From: Ihuprevotella massiliensis
GTDB lineage: Bacteria > Bacteroidota > Bacteroidia > Bacteroidales > Bacteroidaceae
Assembly (NCBI GenBank): GCA_900095835.1
Contig: LT608321.1
Location: 896,489-960,488, forward strand
Direction of reading: 5' to 3'
DNA length: 64,000 nt
In this document: positions 16,692-27,500 of the stretch, piece after piece
Position numbering within the stretch: position 1 is the first letter of the stretch
Layout of the letters: each line of letters begins with the position of its first letter
Position numbers and translations under genes: made by a program
Notes under the pieces: model-generated
Databases searched by the model: none
What the model was told of the DNA's origin: nothing
The model's input: only the letters and a program-made list of their open reading frames with translations

Positions 16692-18194
16692 ATGAAAAAG
16701 AGTACCATTTGGAGCATTGCTATTGCCATGGGTATTGCACTTCTTGCACTCATTGGCACGCAGTTCTACTATCTAAGGGAGATGGTGGAATCGCGCCAGA
16801 AGCAGTTTGACGAAAATGTCAAACGCGCCCTATATCAAGCGGCTCGCAATTTGGAACTCCAAGAGGTGCAAAACAATCTCGAAAAGGAATTACTAGCCAA
16901 CGAGAGCATGCACCGCCAACAGATGGCTGCAGCTGAAACTGCAGAGGCGCTCAAGAGAGCAGATGCCGACAGCGACGTCACCGTCAACGGTGCCACCTAC
17001 CCCACTCCGATTCGCTTGTCGGAAAATGCTCCGCTCTCCTCGATGATGAGCGAGAAGACGCGACAAAAGCTGCTACACCAGAAAGAACTACTCAATGAGG
17101 TGATCTATAAGAGCCTCTATTTGCCCGAAGACCGACCATTAGAACAGCGCATCCGTCGAACGGACGTGGACAATGCCCTCAAAACAGAACTTCAACACAA
17201 CGGCATTGACCTGCGCAAGGTGGGCTATCACTTCCAAGTGCTCACAGTCGATGGCAGAGAAGTGGAACGCTGCCCCGACTTTCACACATCAGCCGATGAG
17301 GCGGTCTATCGGGAACCCATCTTCGAGCATGGATCACCAGCGCACATGGGATTTCTGAAAGTGCGATTCCCTGGAGCCAACGATTATGTCAGAAGTTCCA
17401 TCAAGTTTGCGCTACCCTCCATCATCTTCAGCATCTTGGTGCTGGGCATCTTCATCTTCACCATCTACAGTTTCTTCCGACAAAAGAGACTCTCGCAGAT
17501 GAAGACGGATTTCATCAACAACATGACCCACGAGCTCAAGACACCCATCGCCTCGATTTCGCTGGTTTCGCAAATGTTGTCAGACGAGAGCGTGCAATTC
17601 AGCGAAGCCTCTTTGCGACGCAACTACAAGGTTATTGCCGACGAGACCAAGCGTTTGCGCTTGCTGGTGGAAAAAGTGCTGCAACTCTCCATGTTTGACA
17701 ACGCGCAAGCTGCCAATTTCAAGTTTGACGAACTTGATGCCGATGTCGTGGTGGCAGAAGTGGCATCAACCTTCCAACTAAAGGTGGAAGCGGCAGGGGG
17801 AGAGTTGGAAACCCAACTCGAAGCAGAAGACCCTATCATTTTGGCGGACTCCATGCACTTCACCAACTTGATCAACAATCTCCTCGAAAATGCCCTTAAA
17901 TACAGTCGCCCCGACGTTGCCCCTCACTTGGTGGTGAGCACGCGCAACGAAGGAAAGGCGCTGAAAATAAGTATTTCTGATAACGGACTAGGTATTAAGA
18001 AAGAGAATCTGAAACGCATTTTCGAACGATTCTACCGCGTACACACGGGTAATGTGCACAATGTGCGCGGCGTGGGCATCGGACTTGCTTATGTGGCAGG
18101 CGTGGTGAAAGCCCACAACGGAACCATCACCGTGGACAGCGAATATGGCAAAGGCACCACCTTCACCATTACCATCCCACTGCTCAGCCCCTAA
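16692..18194 (+). CDS. rprX: Sensor histidine kinase, RprX-like
   Basis: 500-residue inner-membrane kinase. TM1 at residues ~9-29, a periplasmic sensor of ~205 residues with a long helical stretch, TM2 at ~238-260, then the kinase core: H box NMTHELKTPIAS with phospho-acceptor His280, N box LINNLLENALKYS, G1 ISDNGLGI, F box RIFERFYRV and G2 GVGIGLAYVAG. No HAMP or PAS domain is evident. It pairs with the response regulator 164 bases downstream, the RprX/RprY arrangement conserved in Bacteroidales and originally linked to tetracycline resistance effects in Bacteroides. Start chosen at the ATG that begins the signal-anchor; no earlier in-frame start is plausible. Confidence 0.9.
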   Translation: MKKSTIWSIAIAMGIALLALIGTQFYYLREMVESRQKQFDENVKRALYQAARNLELQEVQNNLEKELLANESMHRQQMAAAETAEALKRADADSDVTVNGATYPTPIRLSENAPLSSMMSEKTRQKLLHQKELLNEVIYKSLYLPEDRPLEQRIRRTDVDNALKTELQHNGIDLRKVGYHFQVLTVDGREVERCPDFHTSADEAVYREPIFEHGSPAHMGFLKVRFPGANDYVRSSIKFALPSIIFSILVLGIFIFTIYSFFRQKRLSQMKTDFINNMTHELKTPIASISLVSQMLSDESVQFSEASLRRNYKVIADETKRLRLLVEKVLQLSMFDNAQAANFKFDELDADVVVAEVASTFQLKVEAAGGELETQLEAEDPIILADSMHFTNLINNLLENALKYSRPDVAPHLVVSTRNEGKALKISISDNGLGIKKENLKRIFERFYRVHTGNVHNVRGVGIGLAYVAGVVKAHNGTITVDSEYGKGTTFTITIPLLSP

Positions 18195-18358
18195 ACCTCT
18201 TGGGGCACGCTAGACGGAGCGCAAACTTCGTGCTTGTCAATACAAAAACTTACACTCGCAACTACAATTTAAATTCAACTGGTGGACAAAGACTCCACCC
18301 TGTGACCTCTATGTCACAACACACTCGCATTTATTCACCAAATTAAAACCATACGACT

Positions 18359-19072
18359 ATGACACTGGACGGAAAAATGAGAATCCTGCTTTGTGAGGAC
18401 GACGAAAACCTCGGTATGCTCCTCCGCGAATATCTTCAAGCCAAGGGCTACGACACCGTGCTGTGCAGCGACGGTGAAGAAGGCTATCGCGAATTCTTGC
18501 GTAGCAAATACAATCTTTGCGTCTTCGACGTAATGATGCCCAAGAAAGACGGCTTCACCTTGGCGAAGGAAATCCGCATGACCAACTCAGAAGTGCCCAT
18601 CGTGTTCTTGACTGCCAAAACGCTCAAGGAAGATGTCTTTGAAGGCTTCAAGATTGGTGCAGACGACTACCTCACTAAGCCCTTCTCTATGGAAGAATTG
18701 ACCTTCCGCATTGAAGCAATCTTGCGCCGCGTGCGTGGAAAGCGCAACCGCGAACGCACACAATACCAAATTGGCTCTTTCTTCTTCGATGCCCAAAAGC
18801 AAACCCTCACCCAAAATGGTGAAACCAAGAAGCTGACCACCAAGGAAAGCGAACTTCTCGGTTTGCTCTGCGCACACATGAACGAAATCTTGCAGCGCGA
18901 CTACGCTCTCAAGAAGATTTGGATCGACGATAACTACTTCAACGCTCGCTCTATGGACGTTTATATCACTAAGCTCCGTAAGCACCTCACTGGCGATCCC
19001 GATGTGCAAATCATCAACATCCACGGTAAGGGCTACAAGCTCATCGCACCCGAAGTGGAAGAAGAAAACTAA
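18359..19072 (+). CDS. rprY: OmpR-family response regulator, RprY-like
   Basis: 237 residues. Receiver domain (~9-125): acidic pocket CEDDEN, phospho-acceptor Asp57 in CVFDVMMPKKDG, Thr in FLTAKT, Lys in DDYLTKPFS. Winged-helix DNA-binding domain (~140-235): LTTKESELLGLLC, the NYFNARSMDVYITKLRKHL recognition helix and IINIHGKGYKLI wing. Very close to the Bacteroidales RprY pattern. Partner of the kinase just upstream; a terminator follows directly, so the two form a closed unit. Confidence 0.93.
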   Translation: MTLDGKMRILLCEDDENLGMLLREYLQAKGYDTVLCSDGEEGYREFLRSKYNLCVFDVMMPKKDGFTLAKEIRMTNSEVPIVFLTAKTLKEDVFEGFKIGADDYLTKPFSMEELTFRIEAILRRVRGKRNRERTQYQIGSFFFDAQKQTLTQNGETKKLTTKESELLGLLCAHMNEILQRDYALKKIWIDDNYFNARSMDVYITKLRKHLTGDPDVQIINIHGKGYKLIAPEVEEEN

Positions 19073-19125
19073 TTTCTCTCCTGATAAAGGTCTACTTTCT
19101 AGACGGAAAGTAAACAATAGCACGT

Positions 19126-19161
19126 AAAAGGCGGAAGTTCAACGACGAACTTCCGCCTTTT
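19126..19161. terminator. Intrinsic terminator after rprY
   Basis: 11-bp perfect stem (GGCGGAAGTTC, 19130-19140, complement 19147-19157) with a six-base loop, flanked by AAAA on the left and TTTT on the right, so it can work in both directions. Confidence 0.92.
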
Positions 19162-19514
19162 CTGCATCAAAATCAACAAAAAGATGAGTCGTCATGCAGA
19201 ATGTAGCATTTCGACTGCTAAAAATGTCAACTCTACTTGCACAAATCAAGGATAATCATTACTTTTGCCTTTCAAAGGCTTGATGTAAGTTTCGCCACCA
19301 TGCGATACAGCAGAACCATCATTGCTCTTTTTCTTTTGACAGCTCGTCAAAACCCGCAAACCAAATGTTGTTAAGACACAGACATGGCGCGACGCAACGC
19401 CCAGCATAGAGGTTTTCCTCAACATAATGGTGCCGAACTCCTGCTTGCTACGCGATGGTTGCTGATGGGTTATTGACACTGAGACATTTCGTTCGAAACA
19501 AACAACCCCATTTA
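19162..19514. other. Gap before the M60 gene; possible small lipoprotein on minus
   Basis: No well-supported gene. A minus-strand open frame (ATG at about 19425, stop at 19246) would give ~59 residues with a weak signal-like start and a lipobox-like LTSC followed by a short polar tail. The hydrophobic stretch is poor, and an AGGAG sits rather far upstream, so this may be a decayed lipoprotein gene or chance. Confidence 0.3.
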
Positions 19515-22500
19515 ATGAAATTTTCTGCTAAACTTCTCCTCTCCGCTTTCCTTCTCTCGGGAGCAGCGGTTCCCGTTTCGACCTTTGCCAACAAGGCAAC
19601 AGTCGATGCGCTCTTGAAAAAGGGGGGCGTTTTTCGCTTGAAAAACCGCCGCTCGGGTTATTATGCCACGGTCAATGCCAGCAACAATGCAGTTACCGGT
19701 GCTACAAAGCGCACAGGTAAGAGTGCGTTTAGCCAGCTCTGGATCATCGCTCCTATGGGCGATCGCTTCACCCTGCGTAGTGCTCTCGATCTGAACTACC
19801 TCACCGAAAAACCTCATATCACAAAGAACGCGATGTTCCCCTTGAGCATCTTCTACAGTGGAGGCAATGCCAGTGAGAGTGCTTCGACCAACTATGTCAC
19901 TATCTCGTGGACGAAAGAGCCAGAAAAGTATAAGGACATCAACTATAGCAACGCCGGCGATAAGACCAGTCTCAACGAAGACCCTAGCCACAACATGGCA
20001 GGTTGGCATGCAAACCGCAAAGGTACGCCAGACCAGGGTTCGGACTGGGAACTCGAAGCAGAACCTAGCATCACCGACGCTCAAATCCGTGAAAATGCTA
20101 GCAAAGTCATTGGTGCTAGTGAGCCAAAAGAAGGATGGTTCTTCCTCCGCAATATCGGTCTCAACCTAAATGCCGCTGGTAGTGTCACAACTCCTAGCAT
20201 CACAGGTGCGCCACACGACGACAAAGACTACTCTCAAATCTGGTATCTCACCAATGTCAACGGTAAATACCAAATCCAAAATGCCCTCAACCAACGCTAC
20301 ATCATCAGCGTAGGTAGTTCGGCTAGTCAAAACTATCAGACGGGCGGCACGAAGTCTAGCTTCACTCCAAAATCTACTGGCAACCTTTATGTACCCTCAT
20401 ACTACATAAAAGACCAAGGTAGTGTAGGTTTCAACATCAATGGTGGCTCTAAGCTCCTCCTCAGCTGGTATGAAAACGATCCCGCCTCTGAGTGGTATTT
20501 CATCCCTGCCAAGGTGGATGAAGCGGAATTGGCAACCGCACGCACTCAAGGCGTGGAAGCTAAATTTTTGAACCAATACCGTACCAGCTACAACAACGTC
20601 CTCAAGAAGTTCTTCAACGATCTCGCTTTCACCGAACTGAAAGACGAATACAAATCGCTCACCGACGATCAGTTGAAAGCGGAGCTCAAGAAGGTTGGCA
20701 CCACCGAATTCACAGGTAAGTCTGGTGCTCCCGAAGAATTCCCTGCAGTGCTCACCGACATGGTGCTCAAGGTGAAGAACAATTCTTGGTCTTACCGCGA
20801 AAAGGAATTCCGTTTCTACGACTATAAGCCCTACTCCGATCCCACCAAGTGGAATGAAGACCAATACGTGGGCACAGGTTATCAGTTCAGCCCTCAAACA
20901 GGTCCCACTGGTATCAGCGTGAAGCGTGGCGAACAGTTGTTGATTTTCGTTGGTGTCACCAGCATGAAGTCCAACACTAGCCTAAGAGCCATGATATGCA
21001 ACAACATGGAAGTGAACGGAACCTCCTACGATTTGAAGGCTGGCTTCAACACCATCATCTCCGACGTCGAAGGTCATCTTTTCATCGACTATCGCATCAC
21101 CAATCCTAGCGTGAAGTTGGCAGCTATTCCTTCACTCCCCATCCACATCGAAGGCGGACGTGTCAATGGCTACTTCGACATCACGCGCGGCCACACCAAC
21201 AAGGATTTTGAAGAAATGGCTAAGAAGCTCTTCAAAGATCCCATCCTCCACATGAAGAACCAATACTATCAGTTCAACATGCACTTGGACGGTGTGAAGC
21301 AACAACACCAAGAAGGCATTCAAGGTTTGAAGGGCGGCTCTAGCTTCGTCTACGCAGACGGTGTAGCTGCCGGCATTCAGGGTGTACTCCAACGCTGGGA
21401 TACCCTCGTGAAAGTGGAACACGACCTCATGGGTATCAATGAATATCTCGATCGCTTCAACTGCATGCTCTCGGCTTCTGCCTCTTCTACCGGCAACCCC
21501 TACGCTTCTACCTACGGTACTTACTATCCTGGCACAGGCGACTACCTCAACCAGGCAAAGTTTACCAAGGGCTGGGAAAACGACGAAGGTGCTCCCATCT
21601 GGGTTGTGGCTCACGAAACTGGTCACATCCATCAAAAGGCCATCAACATGGCGGGTGACACAGAAATGTCTGTGAACTTCTTCTCACAAGTGTACTCATG
21701 GTTCCGTGGTAGCAACGTGGGTCGTGGTCGTCCGCTCTCTAACCCCATTGAGTCTTTCCACAAAGGTCAGTTCCGCGATGAGTATGAGATTTGGATGCGC
21801 TCACGCTTGTATTTCCAACTCTGGCTGTACTATCAATTGCAAGGACACCATCCCAACTTCTTCCCCGAAGTGTTTGCACGTCTGCGCAAGACTCCTATGC
21901 GCTACTCCACCAACGCAAGCCAACCTATCAGCGGTCTTGAAAACTACCTCCGCTTTGCTATGGTTTGCTCCGATGTGGCACAAGAAGACCTCAGCGAGTT
22001 CTTCCAATTCTATGGCTTCTTCAAGCCTGTGAAGAACCACAACACCGGTGACTACCATGACAACTGGTTCACCACCACCCAAGCTGACATCAACAAAGCC
22101 ATCGCTCACATGAAGCAATATCCCAAGGCTCACCCTGGTATCTTCTTCATCGACGAGCGTATTGAGAAACTTCCTGCCATCTATCCTGGTGCACCTAAGG
22201 GAGCTTTCCGTGTAGCGACTTCTCCCGACGCCACACCTGGCGATGCTAAGGAAGTAGGTGACGTTGGTTTCGTGTTGGATTACACCAACGACAACGAAGC
22301 TAAGGTCTACGAAACTAAGATCAGTGGCAACAACATCACCGTAGACCGCAAAAGCGGTAAGGGTGCTGTAGGCTTCAAGGTCTATGATCTCAAGGGCAAT
22401 TTGGTGCGCGTATCCAACACATTCAGCTTCTCCATTCCTTCAGAACTCGTAAAGAATGGTTACTATATGACCATTGCTCACGGTAACGGTAAGGAGTCTA

Positions 22501-22685
22501 TTGCTCTCGACCCCAACAACGTGGCTAAGAACTTCGTTTCTGAAAAACGCTTGCTCACCGGTGTTGCCACCATTACTGCCGACAAGGCTGAAAATACTGG
22601 CGAAGTTTACGACCTCACTGGCCGCAAAGTTGAAAAGACACAACACGGTGTCCTCATCCAAAATGGTAAGATTGTGGTGAAATAA
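19515..22685 (+). CDS. Secreted M60-family metallopeptidase (mucinase-like)
   Basis: 1056 residues from ATG 19515, which directly precedes a signal peptide (MKFSAKLLLSAFLLSG..). The frame's upstream start at 19455 would bury that signal. Two N-terminal beta-rich repeats (about 40-165 and 205-330; FRLKNRRSGYYATV and FFLRNIGLNLNAAG begin similar modules ending in SQLWIIAP / SQIWYLTN) may bind carbohydrate. The peptidase core contains HETGH at residues 700-704 and the third zinc ligand Glu717, the M60/enhancin gluzincin pattern HExxH-x12-E. M60 enzymes of mucosal Bacteroidetes cleave mucin-type glycoproteins. The end (VYDLTGRKVEKTQHGVLI..) resembles Prevotella-type C-terminal secretion/sorting tails. 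Host glycoprotein degradation is inferred from family. Confidence 0.88.
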   Translation: MKFSAKLLLSAFLLSGAAVPVSTFANKATVDALLKKGGVFRLKNRRSGYYATVNASNNAVTGATKRTGKSAFSQLWIIAPMGDRFTLRSALDLNYLTEKPHITKNAMFPLSIFYSGGNASESASTNYVTISWTKEPEKYKDINYSNAGDKTSLNEDPSHNMAGWHANRKGTPDQGSDWELEAEPSITDAQIRENASKVIGASEPKEGWFFLRNIGLNLNAAGSVTTPSITGAPHDDKDYSQIWYLTNVNGKYQIQNALNQRYIISVGSSASQNYQTGGTKSSFTPKSTGNLYVPSYYIKDQGSVGFNINGGSKLLLSWYENDPASEWYFIPAKVDEAELATARTQGVEAKFLNQYRTSYNNVLKKFFNDLAFTELKDEYKSLTDDQLKAELKKVGTTEFTGKSGAPEEFPAVLTDMVLKVKNNSWSYREKEFRFYDYKPYSDPTKWNEDQYVGTGYQFSPQTGPTGISVKRGEQLLIFVGVTSMKSNTSLRAMICNNMEVNGTSYDLKAGFNTIISDVEGHLFIDYRITNPSVKLAAIPSLPIHIEGGRVNGYFDITRGHTNKDFEEMAKKLFKDPILHMKNQYYQFNMHLDGVKQQHQEGIQGLKGGSSFVYADGVAAGIQGVLQRWDTLVKVEHDLMGINEYLDRFNCMLSASASSTGNPYASTYGTYYPGTGDYLNQAKFTKGWENDEGAPIWVVAHETGHIHQKAINMAGDTEMSVNFFSQVYSWFRGSNVGRGRPLSNPIESFHKGQFRDEYEIWMRSRLYFQLWLYYQLQGHHPNFFPEVFARLRKTPMRYSTNASQPISGLENYLRFAMVCSDVAQEDLSEFFQFYGFFKPVKNHNTGDYHDNWFTTTQADINKAIAHMKQYPKAHPGIFFIDERIEKLPAIYPGAPKGAFRVATSPDATPGDAKEVGDVGFVLDYTNDNEAKVYETKISGNNITVDRKSGKGAVGFKVYDLKGNLVRVSNTFSFSIPSELVKNGYYMTIAHGNGKESIALDPNNVAKNFVSEKRLLTGVATITADKAENTGEVYDLTGRKVEKTQHGVLIQNGKIVVK

Positions 22686-22712
22686 TCACCTGCACCATCC
22701 ATTTATTGCATA

Positions 22713-22751
22713 AAGCGTCCTCGCGAATCAACATTTCGCGAGGACGCTTTT
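22713..22751. terminator. Intrinsic terminator between M60 gene and glutamine synthetase
   Basis: 15-bp stem (AAGCGTCCTCGCGAA / TTCGCGAGGACGCTT) with a short loop, then TTTTCTTT. It serves the M60 gene, and possibly the converging glutamine synthetase transcript. Confidence 0.9.
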
Positions 22752-22881
22752 CTTTGTGCTCTTTTGAGTTGCTTATTGCATTTAGTGGCAAAACAAAATC
22801 TCCGAACAAAGACGATGCAATGTTCGGAGAGAATGTAGAGAGAGTAGCTCAGCTAAACCCCGTTTTATGGGAAGAGTTATC

Positions 22882-24390
22882 TTATCCGCAATGGAAGAAT
22901 TGCTCAACAAGGCGCGCCATTTCTCTGGGCTGACCTTCGAGGTCAGCACGCAAAGTGAGGTCGTCGAAGTCACGGAGTTCTTTGGCAATACCATCAATCA
23001 TGGCAGGCGAGAACACGCCTTTCGCTTCGTAGACTTCGCGTTGTGCCAACAGACGCTCGGCAGAAGCTACGCAGCTATCGGGCAAGGTGGCAAGGTTTTG
23101 CAGGCGATCGGCATGCTCAGCTGCGTGGATGTTGACATCAACATACGTGCGATCAGCCACTTCAAGGGCATCGGGCATCTCAAATCCATGACGAGCAGCC
23201 ACGCAAATACCAGCAAGCAACTGATAAACGTCGGCAGAACCATCGCCATTTCGGATTTCCACGGTCTGTTTGAGCGAAGTGTCCAGACGCTGTTGTGGTT
23301 CGAGAGGATTGGCAAGATGGCACATATCTGTTTTGGCAGTCCATCCGAGCGGTACACGAATGAGTACAGAACGGTTGCGATCGCCCCAGCACACGTTGGT
23401 AGGTGCTTCTTGATGGGGCACCAAACGGAAGTAGGACGTTGGGTTCTTGTTGCCGAAAGCCGTAAGACTTGGAGCGAGATCAATAAGCCCTGCGATCATG
23501 CGACGTGCTTCATTGCTCAACTTGCCATCACTGTCCAACATCTTGTTGTGACCTTCCTGCATGATGCGCATGTGAATGTGCAATCCTGAGCCCGCCTTGC
23601 CCGTGGTAATTTTTGGCGCAAAGGTGACATCTAGACCTTCTTGGTAAGCCAAATTGCGAATGATCCACTTGGCAACAACAAGTTGGTCGGCAGCTTGGCA
23701 CACAGGTACAGGGAGGAATTCAATTTCTCCTTGTTCGTACACCAAATCGTCCTGCACGAAGTTGCCCACCTCAGAGTGTCCATACTTAATTTGTCCACCA
23801 GCACGTGCAATATAGTCCATGCATTTCACGCGGAAATAATTGGTTTTGGCGAAAGGTGCCGATTCATGATACGCACGTTGGTCAACAGCAGGATAGCGCT
23901 CTTCGTTGGGTTTGATGACATAGTACTCGAGTTCTCCCATAGCCTCAAACTCCAAGCCAGTAGTCTCCGTGAAAGCGCGTGCGGCTTTGACCAAAGTTTG
24001 CTCGGGAGACGAAGAAAGGGGTTGACCATCTTTGTCGAAATAGGAGCAAAGCATGCAAAGTGTGGGGATTTCTGCAAAGGGATCTACAAAAGCTGTGGAG
24101 AAACGAGGCACCACATAGAGGTCGCTGCTGCCAGCTTCGATGAAACGGAAAAGACTAGAGCCATCTACGCGCTCACCACAGGTGAGCACCGTATCAAGAT
24201 AGGCGTAGTCGGTGATGACAAAGTTGAGTGTCTTCAAACGACCATCTCCTCCGGGATAGAGAAAGTTGACCATTCGGATGCCATTCTCCGCGACAAAGCG
24301 AAGAATGTCTGCCTTTGTGAATGCATAAGTCGGCTTCTGAAGATAAGCCACCAAAGCATTGGCATGATAGAAAGGTGTTGTTTGTGACAT
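22882..24390 (-). CDS. glnA: Glutamine synthetase family protein
   Basis: 502 residues. N-terminal beta-grasp (VNFLYPGGDGRLKTLNF) and a C-terminal catalytic domain with the GEL(E)YYV metal-binding segment (EAMGELEYYV), the GHSEVG/EGEIEFLP glutamate ligands, GSGLHIHMRI (family pattern GSGxHxH), ATP-loop NKNPTSYFRLVPHQEAPT and the RNRSVLIRVP arginines. Longer than classical GSI (~470) and distinct from the ~730-residue GSIII also common in this phylum. It makes glutamine from glutamate, ammonia and ATP; a related gamma-glutamyl ligase role cannot be excluded. It stands alone, facing the M60 gene. Confidence 0.85.
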   Translation of the reverse strand: MSQTTPFYHANALVAYLQKPTYAFTKADILRFVAENGIRMVNFLYPGGDGRLKTLNFVITDYAYLDTVLTCGERVDGSSLFRFIEAGSSDLYVVPRFSTAFVDPFAEIPTLCMLCSYFDKDGQPLSSSPEQTLVKAARAFTETTGLEFEAMGELEYYVIKPNEERYPAVDQRAYHESAPFAKTNYFRVKCMDYIARAGGQIKYGHSEVGNFVQDDLVYEQGEIEFLPVPVCQAADQLVVAKWIIRNLAYQEGLDVTFAPKITTGKAGSGLHIHMRIMQEGHNKMLDSDGKLSNEARRMIAGLIDLAPSLTAFGNKNPTSYFRLVPHQEAPTNVCWGDRNRSVLIRVPLGWTAKTDMCHLANPLEPQQRLDTSLKQTVEIRNGDGSADVYQLLAGICVAARHGFEMPDALEVADRTYVDVNIHAAEHADRLQNLATLPDSCVASAERLLAQREVYEAKGVFSPAMIDGIAKELRDFDDLTLRADLEGQPREMARLVEQFFHCG

Positions 24391-24502
24391 GGTAATGGTA
24401 TTTGAGTAAGGGTTCTGCTATATGCTATGAATTATAGCACGGGTTTGTGACTACGAATATAGGGATAATTCCGAAAACAAACAATGTTTCTTGATTTTTT
24501 CT

Positions 24503-24538
24503 CAAAAAAAAGCGAGATACACAGGAAGTGTACCTCGC
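24503..24538 (-). terminator. Terminator of mfd
   Basis: Minus strand: GCGAGGTACACTTCCTGTG.. hairpin (24512-24538, one bulged pair) followed by eight T residues (A-run at 24504-24511 on plus). It lies 26 bases beyond the mfd stop codon. Confidence 0.88.
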
Positions 24539-24563
24539 AAAGAAACAAGATAATGGATAGGAT

Positions 24564-27500
24564 TTAGGACTGAACCGCAGGTTTGACGAGATGTTCGAGC
24601 ACCTTCACAGCGGCTTCTACACTGGGCACCTGCTTGATGCGAAGGAAGCGCTTGCCTTTCTTTTCGCCAAGTTCGCAACGACGCATCTGCGCAGGATGGA
24701 GCGCAAAATCGATCATACGCTGGAACACTTGGCTTTTGTAGAAAGCACTCTCGGCGTTGGGCACAAAATAGAGAGTCATATTACCGGCTTTAAGCACCAA
24801 ACGTTCGGCACCGCAACGACGCCCTAAGCGACGCAAGGGCACCACGCGAAGGAGTTCCTCGGCTTCTGCCGGAAGCACACCGAAGCGATCGAGCAGACGC
24901 TGGCGGAAAGCTGCTATTTCATCATCACTCGACAGCCCATCCAACTCACGATAGAGCAGCATGCGCTCGCTAGCACCAGGCACATAAGTTTCAGGGAAAT
25001 AGGCACGAAGGTCGCAATCCACGTTGCATTCTGCCACAAAACTATCACCAAGCTCAGCAGAATTCTGTTGCGCCAGTTCCTCTGCAAAGAGTTCGCCGAA
25101 CTCCTCGTTCTTTAGTTCAGCCACAGCTTCGGCAAGAATCTTCTGATAAGTCTCATACCCCAAGTCAGCCACAAAGCCACTTTGTTCGGCACCTAGGAGA
25201 TTTCCAGCTCCGCGAATGTCAAGATCCTGCATCGCAATATGGATACCGCTGCCCAAGTCGGAGAAGTTCTCAATGGCTTGCAAACGGCGGCGGCTATCAT
25301 CGGGCAACAAACTCAAAGGCGGTGCCATGAGATAGCAAAACGCCTTGCGACTACCGCGCCCAACTCTACCACGCATCTGGTGGAGATCGGAGAGACCGAA
25401 GTGGTGAGCATTGTCGATGAGGATGGTGTTGGCGTTAGGTACGTCTATACCGTTCTCAATGATGGTTGTTGAAAGTAGGACATCGTATTCATGATTCACA
25501 AAGTCCACAATCACCTGTTCCAACTTCGAGGGCTCCATCTGCCCATGTCCCACCACCACTCTAGCGTCGGGCACGTGCTTACGAATGAGCGACTCTATGT
25601 TGCTCAACGAGGAGATGCGATGTGTCACGATATATACCTGTCCATTTCGACTCAGTTCAAAGTTGATGGCATCGGCAATGATCTCATGTCCGAAGGTGTG
25701 AATCTCCGTCTGAATGGGATGTCGGCTGGGTGGTGGTGTGTTGATCACGCTCAAATCGCGTGCGCCCATGAGCGAAAATTGGAGCGTTCGGGGAATCGGT
25801 GTGGCAGACATGGTGAGGGTGTCGACATTCACCTTGAGCTGGCGGAGCTTCTCCTTGACACTCACACCAAACTTCTGTTCTTCGTCGATGATGAGCAGTC
25901 CGAGGTCTTTGAATTTCACCGATTTTCCGATGAGTTTGTGCGTACCCACCACGATATCAATCTTTCCTTCTGCCAAGTCCTTAAGCAAAGCCTTCGTTTG
26001 GGCTGGGGTGCGAGCGCGAGAGAGGTAGTCCACTCTCACGGGAAAATCCTTCAAACGCTTGACAAAGGTCTTGTAATGCTGGAGCGCCAACACGGTGGTA
26101 GGCACCATCACTGCCACTTGCTTGCTGTCGGCAGCGGCTTTGAAGGCAGCACGCACGGCAATTTCCGTCTTTCCAAAGCCCACATCACCACATACCAAAC
26201 GGTCCATGGGACGCGGACGCTCCATGTCAGCTTTCACCTGCTGAGTCACCTTGAGTTGGTCGGGCGTATCTTCGTAGGGGAACGAACCTTCTAGTTCGTG
26301 CTGCATAAAACCATCGGGAGAGAAGGCAAAACCTTGCTCTTGTCGGCGACGACTGTAGAGCAAAATCAAGTCGCGCGCTATGTCTTTGAGCTTCTCCTTC
26401 GTGCGTCCCTTGAGCTTTTCCCAAGCTCCCGTGCCCAAACTAGAGAGACGAGGAGGCTCACCCTCCTTGCCTTTGTATTTCGACACCTTGTGGAGGGCAT
26501 GAATCGACACGAAGATGGCATCTCCCTTTTGATAGGTGATTTTGATGACCTCCTGCATTGCGCCATCGGCTCCAGGAATGCGCACCAAACCAGCGAATTG
26601 TCCGACACCATGATCCACGTGCACCACATAGTCTCCAGGTTCAAACAGCATGATTTCCTTAAGCGTCAAAGCTATCTTCGCATTGCGCGCATGATCTGAA
26701 CGGAGCGCATATTTGTGGAAACGGTCGAAAATCTGGTGATCTGTGAAGAGTGCAATCTTTCCTGTTTCGTCTTCAAAACCGGCATGGAGCGTCAAGTGCA
26801 CAGGTGTGAAGAGTTTTGGGAAATGCTCCGCAGCTTCGTCTGCAACTGCTGCCCGATCATCGCCACCCTCTGTAGCTGCCATCGCAGCCGATGCAGACTT
26901 ACGCGTGCGCTGTTGGAGTTCGGTGAGGATGTCTTGCAAACGCTCATTCTGTTTGTCGCTATCTGCCAACACATACGTATGTATTCCCTCGGCTGCATGA
27001 CGCTCAAATTGCTCCAATACGAGGTCGAATTTCTTGTGAAATAAGGGCTGGGCACGGGTGTGAAAGCCTACCTTCACCCATTTCTTAGCGAGCGTAGTAT
27101 CCGTAGCTTTGTGGGTGCTGGTAGCAATAATCCATTGCGGTAAATTATCGAAGGCGCGCAATAGGGCATCTCCCTTCACCAGTTGATGAGCTGCGGAGAA
27201 GCGTTCGTGCACTTCAGCTAGCTCCATCTCGGAAGTCGCGGCTTGTTCTGCCACCGCTTGTTGAGCGAAACCTTCTTCAAAGATGCGATTAACGACCTCT
27301 CCCACAAAGGGCAAGTCTTTAGCCACAATGGTGGTGTGTGGTGGCAAATAGTCGGTGATGGGCACAAGACTTCCGACAGCGGTCTCCGACTCCACATCGG
27401 GCACAATGCTAATGGTGCTACACACCTCTTGCGAAAGCTGCGTTTGCACCTCAAAGGTGCGGATGCTTTCGATGTCGTCCCCAAAGAAGTCTACACGGAA

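Noticed and set aside
22400-22685. Classical type IX secretion C-terminal domain on the M60 protein
   Set aside because: The tail has the VYDLTGRKV pattern but is short and ends in NGKIVVK; it resembles Prevotella-type tails, so a full T9SS domain was not claimed.
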